Source: Thozetella sp. PMI_491
Lineage: Eukaryota > Ascomycota > Sordariomycetes > Chaetosphaeriales > Chaetosphaeriaceae
NCBI GenBank assembly: GCA_021432635.1
Contig: MU270027.1
Coordinates: 1,125,459-1,189,458 of the forward strand
Reading direction: 5' to 3'
Length of the DNA stretch: 64,000 nucleotides
Shown one piece after another: positions 34,661 to 45,660 of this stretch (positions are counted from its first letter, which is position 1; each line of letters starts with the position of its first letter). The position numbers were made by a program, and so were the translations under genes. The notes under the pieces were generated by a model. It had not been told where the DNA came from. It searched no databases and saw nothing but the letters and a program-made list of their open reading frames with translations.

Positions 34661-35288
34661 AGGCTATGGGGGCAAGAAGCTAGGCTTGCTCACTGCGACA
34701 GGCATCGGAGGATCTAGGGCGCATATGAACGGCCACAGGAAGAGCACATCACGGGCAGGGCGTATGGGTAGTTCCAGGGTCTTGGGGGGGTTATTATTGT
34801 TTTTATGGAAACTGAATTATCGGCATAGTCGTTCTACTGGCCCCCTCCTGCTTCTCACAGCGGGTGCGTGTGATTGATATGGTGAGCGGATCATCCTGGC
34901 TCTAGGCGGGCCAACACGTCATCTTACAGCACGATTCGTGCAACCAAGCTCAACGCAACGAAGTTCCCGCGTGCGCATGGTTGTCCCAGGTTCAATCCAC
35001 ACCGGCCTTCGGCCGGACCATTGCTGAAAACTAGGGACATGAGATCCACTAGTAGTTTTGAACGAACTCTATTGTAGCATAGCACACAACGAAAGAATCG
35101 CTATGCATTGGTTGAGTGGATCAAAGCGGTTTGAATGCAACCAGACTATAGACAATACAGCTCTTAGGCGTCAAGCGGAGATAGAACAGAAAAGGAGAGA
35201 GGGGAAGGGAGGATTCCTCCCTCAAGTATCGCAAGAGTGGATAGTTCGCAACGTGACACATAGATGTACGCCCGGGCAGCAAGCTATA
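34661..35288. other. Convergent intergenic region
   Basis: 628 nt between the ferroportin-like gene (+) and the unknown 402-aa gene (-). A GGTTCAATCC sequence at about 34989 resembles a tRNA B box, but no clover-leaf can be folded around it. A CCGGCCTTCGGCCGG hairpin follows at about 35002-35016 (6-bp stem, TTC loop). Confidence 0.6.
35002..35016. terminator. Small GC-rich hairpin between convergent genes
   Basis: CCGGCC-TTC-GGCCGG forms a perfect six-pair stem with a three-base loop, in the convergent interval where two transcripts end. A role in 3' end formation is inference only; no T-run follows it on either strand. Confidence 0.3.
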
Positions 35289-36497
35289 TCACTTCCAGAG
35301 CCAAGAATTCTTCTTGCCGCCTTGGCCATCCTCTTTCCTAGACCAGGCCTTCGTATCTCCTACCTCGCTTTGGGCATCGTCCTTCGCCCCTGCAGCCGTC
35401 GCGGAGGAGTCCAGTTCCTCTGGCTTGACCGACCGTACCGTATAGTGTGTCTCCCGCGAGACCTCTCTTCCGTCGGGTGTCGTCTTGCGGACCTCGGTCT
35501 TGACATGAACGCAGCCGTCCTTGATCCACTCCTCGGTGGACCTAGTCGTCTTGAGAGTCTCCTCGTCGACGTGTTCGCTCGTCCTCACCGTGCTCGAAGT
35601 GGTTGTGCTCGAATTCGTTTCCCACTTTCCGTTGGTGAAGATTTTGAGAAATGCGGTGAGGGGCGGGAGGACTTCCTTCGAGGCAGTATGAATGAAGTCG
35701 AACCAGTCGAGCTCACTCCGGGGCTCCGTTTCCTCCTTTTGTCCGCGATCCTCCCCGGCAGCAGACCCCCTAGGTTTGCTTGCTCTGTCAGAGTCGAAGC
35801 CAAAGGCGCGCACAAACTCCCTCGCTCTTTGTGAGGCCTCTTGTTCAAGCCTCGCCCGATGGTCCGCCTCGGCTTGACGTAATCGCACCCACTCTTCCAT
35901 GGTTTGGGGCGACTGATGGTCCCATTCCCGGAGGGGAAAGTATGCCTCTGTTAGGCGCTGCGCTTGGAGTTGGGCGAGCCATAGGTCGACCGGTTCAATT
36001 AGAGAGATCCGAGACAAGAATTTCCGGTGGTTATACCGGTCTCTTGTGCTCGCCATGGGAAGGCCGGAGCTAGCAGCTAGGAGATCTTCGAAGGCATCTC
36101 TCCAGCTAAAGAGATCGGGGTCCATGTCGTCCTCCGCATCGTAAGGGCGGGGTCTCACGGACAGCTGCCGGTCGAGAATGAGAGGTGAGTACTGAGAGCG
36201 CCGCAGGAAGAGGTCCCAGGCATAGTGGTGATCCTCGAGACGGCCTCCGCGGCATTGATCGAGCCTAGCTTCGACCGAGGCCGACTCCTGCTCTTGCCAG
36301 TCAGCCAAGCCCCGGGAGTCCTCGGTCGACGCCGAGTCCGCTTGGCTACGGTGCAGACGGTCGCCGCTGTGGTTCATTATGAGGTTCTGGTTGACCATGG
36401 CAGGCATGCGGGATAGGCTCTCCCAACCAGAGGCGAAGTGGGATTCAATATCCCGTCTCAGCCGCGAGAGACGGTCACGAGGGTCTTCGTCCGGCAT
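35289..36497 (-). CDS. Conserved-looking fungal protein of unknown function (402 aa)
   Basis: A single-exon, soluble, 402-aa protein that I cannot assign. The N-terminal part is helical and charged (DPRDRLSRLRRDIESHFASG) with aromatic-rich segments (HHYAWDLFLRRSQYSPLIL, FSWRDAFEDLLAASSG). A coiled-coil-like stretch (EEWVRLRQAEADHRARLEQE) follows. The last 130 residues look like a separate beta-rich domain: SELDWFDFIHTASKEVLPPL, then a Ser/Thr run, then HVKTEVRKTTPDGREVSRETHYTVRS, with an aromatic C-terminus NSWLWK. I recall similar endings (a Trp-rich ...WFWK tail after a TPDGREVSR-like motif) in hypothetical proteins of other filamentous fungi, but know of no function. No signal peptide or membrane segment is seen. 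Confidence 0.75.
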   Translation of the reverse strand: MPDEDPRDRLSRLRRDIESHFASGWESLSRMPAMVNQNLIMNHSGDRLHRSQADSASTEDSRGLADWQEQESASVEARLDQCRGGRLEDHHYAWDLFLRRSQYSPLILDRQLSVRPRPYDAEDDMDPDLFSWRDAFEDLLAASSGLPMASTRDRYNHRKFLSRISLIEPVDLWLAQLQAQRLTEAYFPLREWDHQSPQTMEEWVRLRQAEADHRARLEQEASQRAREFVRAFGFDSDRASKPRGSAAGEDRGQKEETEPRSELDWFDFIHTASKEVLPPLTAFLKIFTNGKWETNSSTTTSSTVRTSEHVDEETLKTTRSTEEWIKDGCVHVKTEVRKTTPDGREVSRETHYTVRSVKPEELDSSATAAGAKDDAQSEVGDTKAWSRKEDGQGGKKNSWLWK

Positions 36498-37570
36498 TTC
36501 GGCCGCTGAGATGCAACCTCTAGGGGCTCTAGGTGCCGCTTGGATAGGCAGGCTACTTATTGTAAGGCAGGCAGCTGGGACTAGCAGCAGCTACCTCGTG
36601 TGAGGGGGGCGGAGAAGTAGAGGTGGCGACAAAGTCGGGGTCATCGTCGGTTGGAATGGCACGAATACCGGGGAAGTAAGACCACTTAGCCCCACCCTTG
36701 CCAGCTGCCCCAGGCAGTCCTGCCGGCGAAAGGTTTCGGAAACCTTGCTTCGATGCCAGCCACAGAAGAGTTTAGCAAGAGTTTAGCCACAATTTTGTAT
36801 GTTTGGCTGGTAGCCATGAAACTAGGTAGGTACCCTATAGGCACTTGGCTATTGCACGCCATTGCGCATGGCTACCAAGGTTCGACAGACCAGGGCAAAC
36901 GGAAGCCATCCTCCCAAAGAGCTCCCCCGAGCTGCGGATTGGCCGCTCGGCGTTGAAGCGCCGTCATTCGCCAGGGCCTCATCTGCAGTAACCGAGTGCA
37001 GTACAGTACAGATCTAGGCAAGGTCGGCTTGCTCAGGTCGCCAAGCGCCTGCGACTTGGGCCGTTTTTATGACGGAATCTAGCGGGGTCTTCCCACTGAT
37101 AAGGCACGTAGCCGGACAGTTCCACCAGGCCGACTGACCCAAGATCCCGGCAAGCATCAAATTCACGTCCATACGTAATTCGCGCCTTCATCAAACTTGC
37201 CAATAATAGTTTGCTCGGTCCATTGCCATCTCCATCCCACTTCGTCCGGAATATTTTTTTTCGCTTCTCCTTCCCCTGCCCAACTTTCTTGCATCAACTC
37301 CGGCGACCCTTTTTGTTTCTGTGGTCCCGCTCCTCGCTCGACCTTCTTATCTGAGAGTGCACGCGTACTGAGAGCTGTTCCCGGTTTGTCTCCAGTGGTT
37401 CCCCCCAGCACCGTCACTTCCCAGTTGGGGATCGGCCACATTGGATTGGATGTGCCGATGAGCCGGCCGCCACACCCCGGACGCAAGGTGTTCGTGTACT
37501 CGCTCGGGGGCGACGACATAACAATAAGACGAGCAGGTCGGGCGCTGTGGGATCGGCTAGAGCAGCCGCC
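36498..37570. promoter_or_regulatory. Divergent region before the NIPA transporter gene
   Basis: 1.07 kb between the 402-aa gene (-) and the NIPA gene (+). It has a TAGGTACCCTATAG-type motif near 36826-36840 and a CAGTACAGTACAGAT repeat near 36999. The stretch 37190-37570 is CT-rich and probably leader. No gene supported. Confidence 0.5.
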
Positions 37571-39839
37571 ATGCATCTTTCCGTGAGCCCGACAGGCTCT
37601 GTTGCCTTCCAATCTACCTCCTTCGCCTCGGCACACCCATCCGCGACCTCAATACCCTTCGTCGATCACCCGGCCGACCATCCCGCAGACGAGGTGCAAA
37701 ATTGGTCCTCCTTCATCGGCATTGTCACTGCCATCGTCGGCAACGTCCTGATTGCTCTTGCGCTCAACGTGCAACGGTATGCGCACATCCGGCTGCACCG
37801 GCAGCGGAGGGAAAGGAAAAGAAAGATCGCTGCCAACGGCAAAAGCATCGCCGGAGCGACTAACAACGGGTCTGGGACGGCCGGACGGGAGGGCTACGGT
37901 GCGATAGGCACCACTTCGAATGGCTCGAACGGCTCGAACGGCACGAATGGCACGAACGGGGGTTCCCGCCGAAATAACGTCCTCCCGGACGACGACGGGG
38001 GCGAAGATGCCCACGAGACAGACCCGCTCACGCAGTCTTTCCACTCCGCAGGCTCGGACGACTCGGACGACTCGGACAGCAAGGTCACCTCCACCTACCT
38101 CAAAGACCCGTACTGGTGGCTAGGACAAGTGCTCATCACCGTGGGAGAGATGGGCAACTTCCTGGCCTATGGCTTCGCGCCCGCCTCCATCGTGAGCCCG
38201 CTGGGCGTCGTTGCCCTCATCTCCAACTGCGTCATCGCACCGATCGTCTTTAAGGAAGTGTTTCGGCAGCGAGACTTCTGGGGCGTGCTCGTCGCTGTAG
38301 CCGGCGCCGTCACGGTAGTCCTAAGCGCCAAGCAGGAAGAGACCAAGCTCGAGCCGCACGATGTCTGGGCGGCCATCACGACCATGGAATTTGAGATTTA
38401 CATGGGCATCACCTGCAGCCTGATCGTACTGCTGATGTGGCTGAGCCCGCGATATGGGAACCGGACCATCTTGATCGACCTCGGCCTGGTGGGCCTCTTT
38501 GGTACGATTACAGGGAAACTTATCCAGAAGATACATGACTGACCTGGTTCTAGGCGGGTACACTGCTCTTGCTACCAAAGGCGTCTCGTCGATGCTGTCT
38601 TCTACCTTGTTCAGGGCGTTTACGACACCAGTCACCTACGCCCTCATTGCCATACTTCTGGGCACGGCCGTCATGCAAGTCCGATACGTGAACAAGGCTC
38701 TGCAGCGGTTCGATTCAACCCAGGTGATCCCCATCCAGTTCGTGACCTTCACTCTATGCGTCATCATCGGCAGTGCAGTCTTGTACCGGGACTTCGAACG
38801 CACGACGGCCGAGCAGGCTCTCAAGTTCTTTGGAGGTTGCCTGCTGACCTTCTTTGGTGTCTTCCTCATCACCAGCGGCCGGCCGCGAGCGGATGAGGAC
38901 GAGGATACCTTGGAAGATGTCGAAGGCGTAGAAGAGACCATTGGCTTGGCAGAGCAAGGCCCACAAGCACCGCCTACTCCAGGTGCACAATCTCGCCGAG
39001 GTAGCGAGTCAGCGAGGCCGCGCCGGTCATCGCGCGTCAGTTTCAAGGATGTTGTGACCAAGCCCCTCACGGTCCTGCGAGACAGCGGAGTACCGAGCTT
39101 GAGGATGCCCCTGGCCTCTAACCCGGGCACGCCTCTGGCCGTTGAGGGCAGTGAAAACTCGCCCTTGCTAGACAACCCGTGGAGGGAAGACGCCCCAGCA
39201 GCTGCTCCCCGGCATCCCGGAGTCGGCACGCACGCCCTCTCGGCCGAATCGATCTTGACAGTGCCGTCAGTCGCTGTCTCGGACGGCACGTCGTATCCAG
39301 GGACGCCGCAACCCTCTGCGCAGATGGCACATCCCTTCGGTGGGCCAGCTGCCGCCCCAGGATCTGAGAGGCCTGTTACTCCGCGGGCATCTACGTCTAC
39401 GTCACGCCCAGTGTCCCATCACTTCGGTGGACCAATGTACTCGCCGTCTCCCTTCTCGTCTACTGTCAGCGCAGTTGTCGCCGACAAGCTTCTGGCGCAC
39501 ATTGACAGCCCCACGTTACGGAGGATCTCGTCACGGCGAAGCCGGCCGAGCCTGCGGAACAGCCTCTTTGTGCCCCAGGACGAGCTGAGTGACGAGGAGC
39601 GGACTGAGATTGCCAATGCGCTTGAGCAGGTCGCAGTTCCACTCGCGGCGGAAGGAGTGGATGGCGTGCAGGGCAAGAAGTCAGCCAGGGGGCGTGCGAG
39701 GAGCCTAAGCCACACCCTGGGCGAGCTGCTGGGCGTCAGGAGGAAGAGCAAGAGCAAGAGCGGAGATAACACGACAGACGAGGACGAGGACGTAGTCGGG
39801 GGCTCAGAGAACGGAAGGAGGGGAAGCGCTCAGGGGTAA
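37571..39839 (+). CDS. NIPA-type magnesium transporter (DUF803)
   Basis: Exons 37571-38501 and 38554-39839 join to 738 aa. The membrane domain is recognisable as Mg_trans_NIPA: WLGQVLITVGEMGNFLAYGFAPASIVSPLGVVALISNC, FWGVLVAVAGAVTVVLSA, MGITCSLIVLLMWL, then across the splice GLFGGYTALATKGVSSMLS, and VIPIQFVTFTLCVIIGSAVLYRDF. Known NIPA proteins move Mg2+ across plasma or endosomal membranes. Two insertions are unusual: after the first membrane segment there is a low-complexity loop with SNGSNGSNGTNGTNG and DSDDSDDSDS, and the C-terminal 300 residues are a disordered Ser/Arg-rich tail (SRRSRPSLRNSL, RKSKSKSGDN). GTG-initiated extension to 37547 was rejected in favour of ATG 37571. The start to first TM is 40 residues with no signal peptide. 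Confidence 0.9.
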
Positions 39840-40696
39840 CGGGAACATTCCACTTTCATGCGGAGTTGACTTGATCCAAAAGCGATTGTATCGTGAGCGT
39901 GTGCACAAGAGCGAGGCTCCTCAAATGAGGGCTTCGCAGGCATCTAGGCATCGTGGGCTGCATTGGAAAGGAGTTCGGTATCCTGTTTGCTATCTAGGGA
40001 AGGAGCATAGCTGAGCGAGGTGCCATGCGTGTCCAGCTCGGCGCCTAGGTCTTCTGCCCTTAATTATATACCCTCCTGTCAACAAAGGACATTCATTGAA
40101 TTGAGACCAAGAGGATATTTATCGCATCCTGCCCGCAGCCTTCCTTGAAACCTGCTGTGCAAGCCACCATCCGTCATGCATGCACATCAACATTTGCCTC
40201 GCACGGCCACGCTTAGCAGGGGTGAATAGGCTCCATGTAGGGAAGCTTTGTAGATTTCTCGGGGGAATTACAATAGTTATACATCGATTCTAGTCTAACC
40301 ACTAACCAGATCCTGTAGACGGAACAGCACATACTCCACCGCTTCCCATCGGCGGCTGTACCATGATGGCGAGGACGACATAACGAGACATCATTCAGCC
40401 GACAACTAATATTGCTGTCTCGCTCCAAACACTAGCCGAAGTATGGAATTGGAAGTGAAAAAAATCAACAACATTGGGTAACCAGGGAACGCCATGCTCA
40501 TGCGGTGGTATAAGGGTTTGGGAAAGCAGTTAAGATCAGGGGTGAAGCGGGCCCGTCTTCTTGGGAGAAGAGAGACCAAAGGGGGGAAAGGGGGCGTGGA
40601 TCTTCGTTAGTCGTGCCAATAAAGGCCGATTAAATGGTGTATAAGTTGTAGATGGGGGGTAAGAAACGGAAAGTGAGGCGAAGAGGCGCGGGAGCC
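39840..40696. other. Convergent intergenic region
   Basis: 857 nt between NIPA (+) and Erf4 (-). It contains an AT-rich patch at 40062-40072 and around 40230-40300 and some purine-rich tracts (40590-40680). No gene supported. Confidence 0.6.
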
Positions 40697-42389
40697 TCAG
40701 GCAGTCGCAGTTGCTTGAGGCTCCTGAGGTAAGCTGGAGAGCTCTTCGTTGGGGGTATTCGGCTCGTGGTCAATCTCTGGATCGGGAATCTGGATATCGA
40801 GCTGGGAATAGTAGGTTAGCAATCGCAACGAATGGATGCTGGGGCGAAGGGGGTTGCCTTCTTACACTCATATACCCCGTCTGGCGAAGCGGCATGATCT
40901 TGGGAGGTATGACGCCGTCATCATTGCTGAGATCCTTCTCCCGCTCCGCGTTCCACTGCTCAATCCATTTCTCGAGGTTGCGCAGTCGACTCTTGGTGGC
41001 GGTAAGCCCCAAGTCGTCCCAGATCCAGCCGGTGGCCAGGCCGATGACGCCGTCGAGCACGTTCCTCCAGTTGTAAGGGCTGAGAGTGGGCACCAGTTCG
41101 GCGTTGAGCTTCTCGATAATCCGGCGGAACTCCTGCTCTGGCACGCCGGCGGGATCGAGAATTTCAGGGTAGAGGTTCGAAAAGGTTGGGGCCAGATCGC
41201 CCTGGAGCAACCAATCTCTTCGAATACGGATGATGCGGGTCGATGCATATTCTGGGGAGTCGATAGGGACGTGGGGGTTCAGATGCGGATAGCACGGGTG
41301 TTGAGGACCCCATTCCTCGCCATTATCCTGCTGGTCCGGGTCACCCATGATTGACGAATTGCTCGACGATATGGCGGAGCCGATGCCCGACATCCTGGAT
41401 GCGGTCGAATGCCGAGGGTTTAATACATCCGGTCCCCTCTCCAGGTCCTGGGAGAAGCCGCTCTGGCCTGGGGCCTCGCCATTGTCCGAGGCCGACATAA
41501 CTGCCTTCCCCTTGCCTTTGTCGAGTCTTGGTCTCGGCTCGGGAGCGTCCCTCTCGGGATCAAAGATGAGGCCGATGGGAGGATGTGAGTTAGAAACGCT
41601 TTGACCTCGCTTCCTGAGCCCTGTGGCTTTAGGGTGCTCACGTTCCGGCTCGAGCTCGGGCTCGGGCTCGGGCTCGGCTGGCGGCTGCGTCGAGGACGGC
41701 CCGGGTGCTGCGGCTTCGACGGGCGAAGGGCTGGTGCTCTTTCGTTTCTCGTCGTACGAATGGCGGATGGAGGGAGGCAGACTAATTCGCTGCTCGCTCC
41801 CAACGCTCCGCTCAATCTGGAGGCTCGCCCGCGTCGAGACGGAATGTCTGCTCTGGCGGGGATCGGGTATGCTCAAGAGCGGATACTCACCAGCACCGGC
41901 GGCGACGTGGTCCGGCGAAGTCTGCGAGTCGGGAAGTTCCAGAGGGACTGCAGGCGGCGGCGGCGTGGAAGGACGCCGCTGTCGACGGGACGGCGCAGGC
42001 ACAGGGTCGCGCGGCGTCGAGTTGGTCGGATTCCAAAGCCGGGCGGGTGCGAGGCGACGCAGGGGGCGCTGCTGGGCCGGGTACTCGTTGGACCCCGATG
42101 CTGCGCGGGCGCGGGCGCGGAAGGGCGATTGCAGGAAGTAGTTCTGGGGGCTGCCGTAGTTTCTGCGCAGGAAGCTATTCCGTTGCGCTACAGCGGGGGG
42201 CGCAGCCGGGCGGGGAGAAGCGGTCGAGGAGGCGCCGGGGTAGGATGGCTGCTGGGAAGGTGAGGGCAGTCGCGGATTCGCCTCAGCATGGGAATGGAGG
42301 CGGGCGTCTACGGCGGTCGGCTGTGGTGAGGAGTGTGTGTGGTCGGGGGCTGCGGGTGCCAGGGTGAGAATGGGCGACGGCGCGGACAA
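40697..42389 (-). CDS. ERF4: Ras palmitoylation cofactor Erf4 (5' end unresolved)
   Basis: Erf4 partners the DHHC enzyme Erf2 to palmitoylate Ras at ER/Golgi membranes. Exon 40801-40697 follows exon 42389-40866 with a 64-nt intron, joining TGYMS to LDIQIPDPEID. The Erf4/GCP16 domain is clear in YASTRIIRIRRDWLLQGDLAP, FSNLYPEILDPAGVPEQEFRRIIEKLN and PYNWRNVLDGVIGLATGWIWDDLGL, whose last part is a membrane-associated hydrophobic stretch. The 320 residues before it are disordered, Pro/Ser-rich, with EPEPEPELEPE. The frame is open only back to 42395, where a TGA precedes it, and has no ATG; 42389 is a TTG. An upstream exon is therefore likely, with candidate acceptors at 42393, 42350 and 42321. 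Confidence 0.85.
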
Positions 42390-43182
42390 GAGCTTTCAGG
42401 GGCGGCCGTGGGGACGGCCTGGACAATTCGGGCAGGTGAAGAGGAGAAGGTGGAGGAGCAGGATGCGCTGGTGCTGGTGGTGCTATTGCTGGTGCTGGTG
42501 GTAGCAGCTGCGGCGGCAAGGACGGCGGCAGTAGCAGAAGTGGTGTTGGTGGTGGTTGAGTTGGTGCGCTGGTAGCGGCCGCGTCTGGCTCGCAGGGCAA
42601 ATTCCAGCGCTCGTCCGGGCTTCGCTAGCGCCGATGGAGCGTGGCGCGTCGTTAGGGCAAGGGGAGCAAAATTTGGGCAGCGTCGCCGGGGATGAGGGAG
42701 CTGGGAATGCAGGCAGGCGAAGCGCTCGGCGTCGGTTGGGTTTCGTCGTTTGAAGATTTTGGCCGTACCAAAATGCAATCCACGGCAGCCCCGGGCCCAC
42801 GACGACTTTGAATTCGGCGGAAGAAGGAGTGGCAGCAGCGGTAGTGGCAGCGGCAGCCCCAGCAGCGAGGCCAGCGGGACCCCCAAAGCCCTGCAGAGGT
42901 TGGGGCGGGAGTGGATCGGGCGTGGGCGTGGGCTCTGGGCAGTCCAGCGTTGCATTCCGCCAACTGCCAGCACTTGGTTGCCCCTGGACAGCAGCGCGCG
43001 AGGCAGCTGTCGCCCAGTCAAAGCGCTAAAAGGAGGGGGGGGCGGCAGGGCCTGCCTGGTTTAAACGATTTCTTTCACTTGCCGGATGGATGGCCAAGGT
43101 CGCATTGCTCCGCTCGCATCGATAGCCCACGTAGAGAGGGGGTGCAAACGAGGGTGGTGGGGAGGGCGAAAGAGGAGGAGGT

Positions 43183-43204
43183 GAGAGAGAGAGAGAGAGA
43201 GAGA
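43183..43204. repeat. (GA)11 microsatellite
   Basis: Eleven uninterrupted GA units, CT on the Erf4 sense strand, so it may be a pyrimidine-rich leader or promoter element of Erf4. Confidence 0.9.
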
Positions 43205-44592
43205 AAAGAGATCGAGGTTGGGAGGAATGTCTATCACACTGGAGCAGGTCTCGACCTATTTCCAGGGAGCAGGGTCGAGTAGGGTGAAATAAAAAAAACT
43301 TCTTGGGAGGGCTGACTTTGGTCGGCACAGTCCGTGACTGTGTGTGACCAAAGATGCCTGCTGGGGAACAAGGCTTGGTTGGATCCCCGGGGCCGAAGGG
43401 TGACGGAAGGAGGGAAAAAAATCCTGTTGGGCAGACGGGACGACAGAGCACGAACAGAATCAAACAACCAAAGACTTGACGCTGAGTCTCGCGTCTTTAC
43501 CCAGGTGGGAGAGGGGAGACCAAGAGAGACATCTACCTCCGTCATATATCGCCAACCGACCCAACATACAGGGTTTAATTTTGTTTATTCGCCCGGGCTC
43601 TTTTTTTCTTTTCCTTCTGTCTTACCCAGGGCATCCTGGGCGTAGTCGACCCGCCTGATTACGATACTTTGTGAGTACCCATTGACCAGGGTTCCGGGGC
43701 TTCCCAGGCGCCTGGGATCACTGCTATTACGACGTATGTCCTAGCTGCCCCATCGGCTTTCCGGATATCATCCATGTCCGCTTGTCTGCTGTAAAGGCAG
43801 AGGGCTTGCAGGAGCTGAGGAGCACACCTTCGACCGACGTACCACATCCCAAAGCGGCGTTGTCAAGCGACAAGGCAGGCGAACTTTGCACCGTCTCCGG
43901 CGCCCCTTTTCCCCCTTCTTCCCATGCCCGTCCGACGACCCTGCTGGCGGGCGCCCCGTGCAACGCGCAAAAGCCCTGTATGTCATAGAGGAAGCCTACC
44001 CGGTGGGCTTCTCTGACACACTCGCGCAGTCATCCCTCAGTCGCGCGGTGTCCGTGCTCATGTCGTCCATGCACCAGGCTCAGTCGAGAAGCATGAAAAA
44101 GCAACAAGTATCCTGTCAAGCCTGCCTGTTCCCGCAAGCCACCTTGGTCCGGGAGGATGCACAATCAGCTGGGCTACAGTAATGCACACGGTATGTTGTA
44201 TGCTATGGATGGATCACCCGCGGATCCTTTCGTCCCGCAACGCAGGCGTTTCTGAGGTGCGAAGAAGCATGGTGGTGTTGCTCTTCCAGGCTTCCAGAAG
44301 GGTGCCGCCCCTCCCCCCCTTGGCCTTCTCCCCCAAGACCTGCACACCAGGCTTTCCGTCAGAGCCTCGTCGCAAACCCCCGAACCCTTCTCCCCCCGGT
44401 CTCCAGCGTGGCGAGCTCCTGATGCTAAATAGGGGTTTCGCGTGCCCAGGCCAACCCCCGTCTGCCAACGCGACTGTCCACGCGTTCTATGCTATCGGAG
44501 GCCGGCGGCCGGCGATTCGTCGAGTAGGTCCTTATTTCTGGAGCCAGCAGAAAAGGCCCCCTCGCTCGAACGACGAGTGTGGAAAGGGAAAG

Positions 44593-44611
44593 AAAAAAAA
44601 AAAAAAAAAAA
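44593..44611. repeat. Poly-A tract, 19 nt
   Basis: The longest A run in the window, in non-coding DNA about 1 kb before the 493-aa membrane protein gene. Confidence 0.85.
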
Positions 44612-45660
44612 GAGGATCTTTCTCAACCACCCCTGTCGGACTTTTCTAGACGCTGCCCCCATCTGTAAATAGGATTCGTCTCTTGGTACCTGCAGGTTTC
44701 CCAGCCCGTCGGGTCCCTCTGCTGCTAGCTCACGCAGCTCGCCCTCCTTGCTCCACTAGCGACCCGGGGCTCCCTCCGGGCTCTCGTCATGTTGCCCCTT
44801 TGCCAAGGGGACCTTTTTTCGAAAGCCATGTCCTCGCGCCATGGTCCGTTCGCCCGGCCTGTGCGAAGTATCCAGCTCCTAGGGAAGATGAGGGCAATAC
44901 GATCACTTTGGTGCATGTCATTTTCGCTCGGAGACGCCGTCTCATGCGTGCCGGGTTCAGAACGCGTGGGAGCGATTGCGATGTTCAGGGCCGGTGACTG
45001 ATAATACGAAGGCTAATGTCCGGGGGCTGCCCCCCCCAGCTGGGAGCAACTGGAGCAAGCGTGGAGCAGGGAACATGGGTTCAAGCCATCCCATCTCGGG
45101 ACATAACTTGTTCTGTGCTTCCCCGGACAAGGTCACTGGACCGCAGGCTAAGTTCGGCATCAGAGCCGAACGGGGCGGCGGCTACTGAGTGCATGTGCAG
45201 TACGCTCTAATAGAAGACTGCAGAAAATCCCAAATTCCAAATGCCGTAGAAGCCCGCGCCGCTGAAGGGATCCTCCAAGCTGCATGCAAAATGCAAAGCA
45301 TTTCGTGTGCAACCCACCAGACCTGCGGCGGCGGCTCCAAGCGAGGTGCAGGGTGGTGAATCATAAATCACGAACCCCAATCGGGATGCATTCCTTCAGG
45401 CTTAGGGGGCCAGGCCCTCCAAGTTTGTAGTCGGGCCGGGGGGAGGGGAAGCTCCCGACGTCACTGGCGGGCGCCGCCGCCGCACTGGCGCGCCCTGCGC
45501 TACGCGCCTGCCCTGCCGGAACTGCCAGAAGACCGACTCCAAGGAAAGAGCAGCTTACGGCCCCGAGACCACACACCCGCGATCCCGCCCAACTCCCGCC
45601 ACAGGCACGCAACGTCCCGAGCAAATCCATGCGCCAATCCATGCTGGCCCCATCGCCGCC

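Larger units (their letters stand above)
42396..45660. other. 3.3-kb region, Erf4 5' side and non-coding DNA
   Basis: The Erf4 leader or first exon should lie in the left part. Here several overlapping Ser/Thr/Ala- and Pro-rich frames run on the minus strand (42283-43021), which reflects simple GCT/GGT-type repeats and not clear protein. Other content: an 11-fold GA repeat (43183-43204), a 19-A run (44593-44611), and C-rich tracts. I see no supported gene between 43100 and 45660. Confidence 0.5.

Noticed and set aside
34975-35016. Possible tRNA gene, because of a B-box-like GGTTCAATCC
   Set aside because: The flanking bases do not pair as a T stem, and no A box, anticodon stem or acceptor stem can be placed upstream.
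42283-43021. Three overlapping minus-strand frames upstream of Erf4 taken as separate genes
   Set aside because: All are low-complexity, begin with TTG or internal Met, and overlap each other in different frames. One may hold an Erf4 exon, but none stands as a gene.
45061-45105. Possible tRNA T arm (GGGTTCAAGCC)
   Set aside because: The loop does not match TTCRANY with a proper five-pair stem and no other arms can be found.
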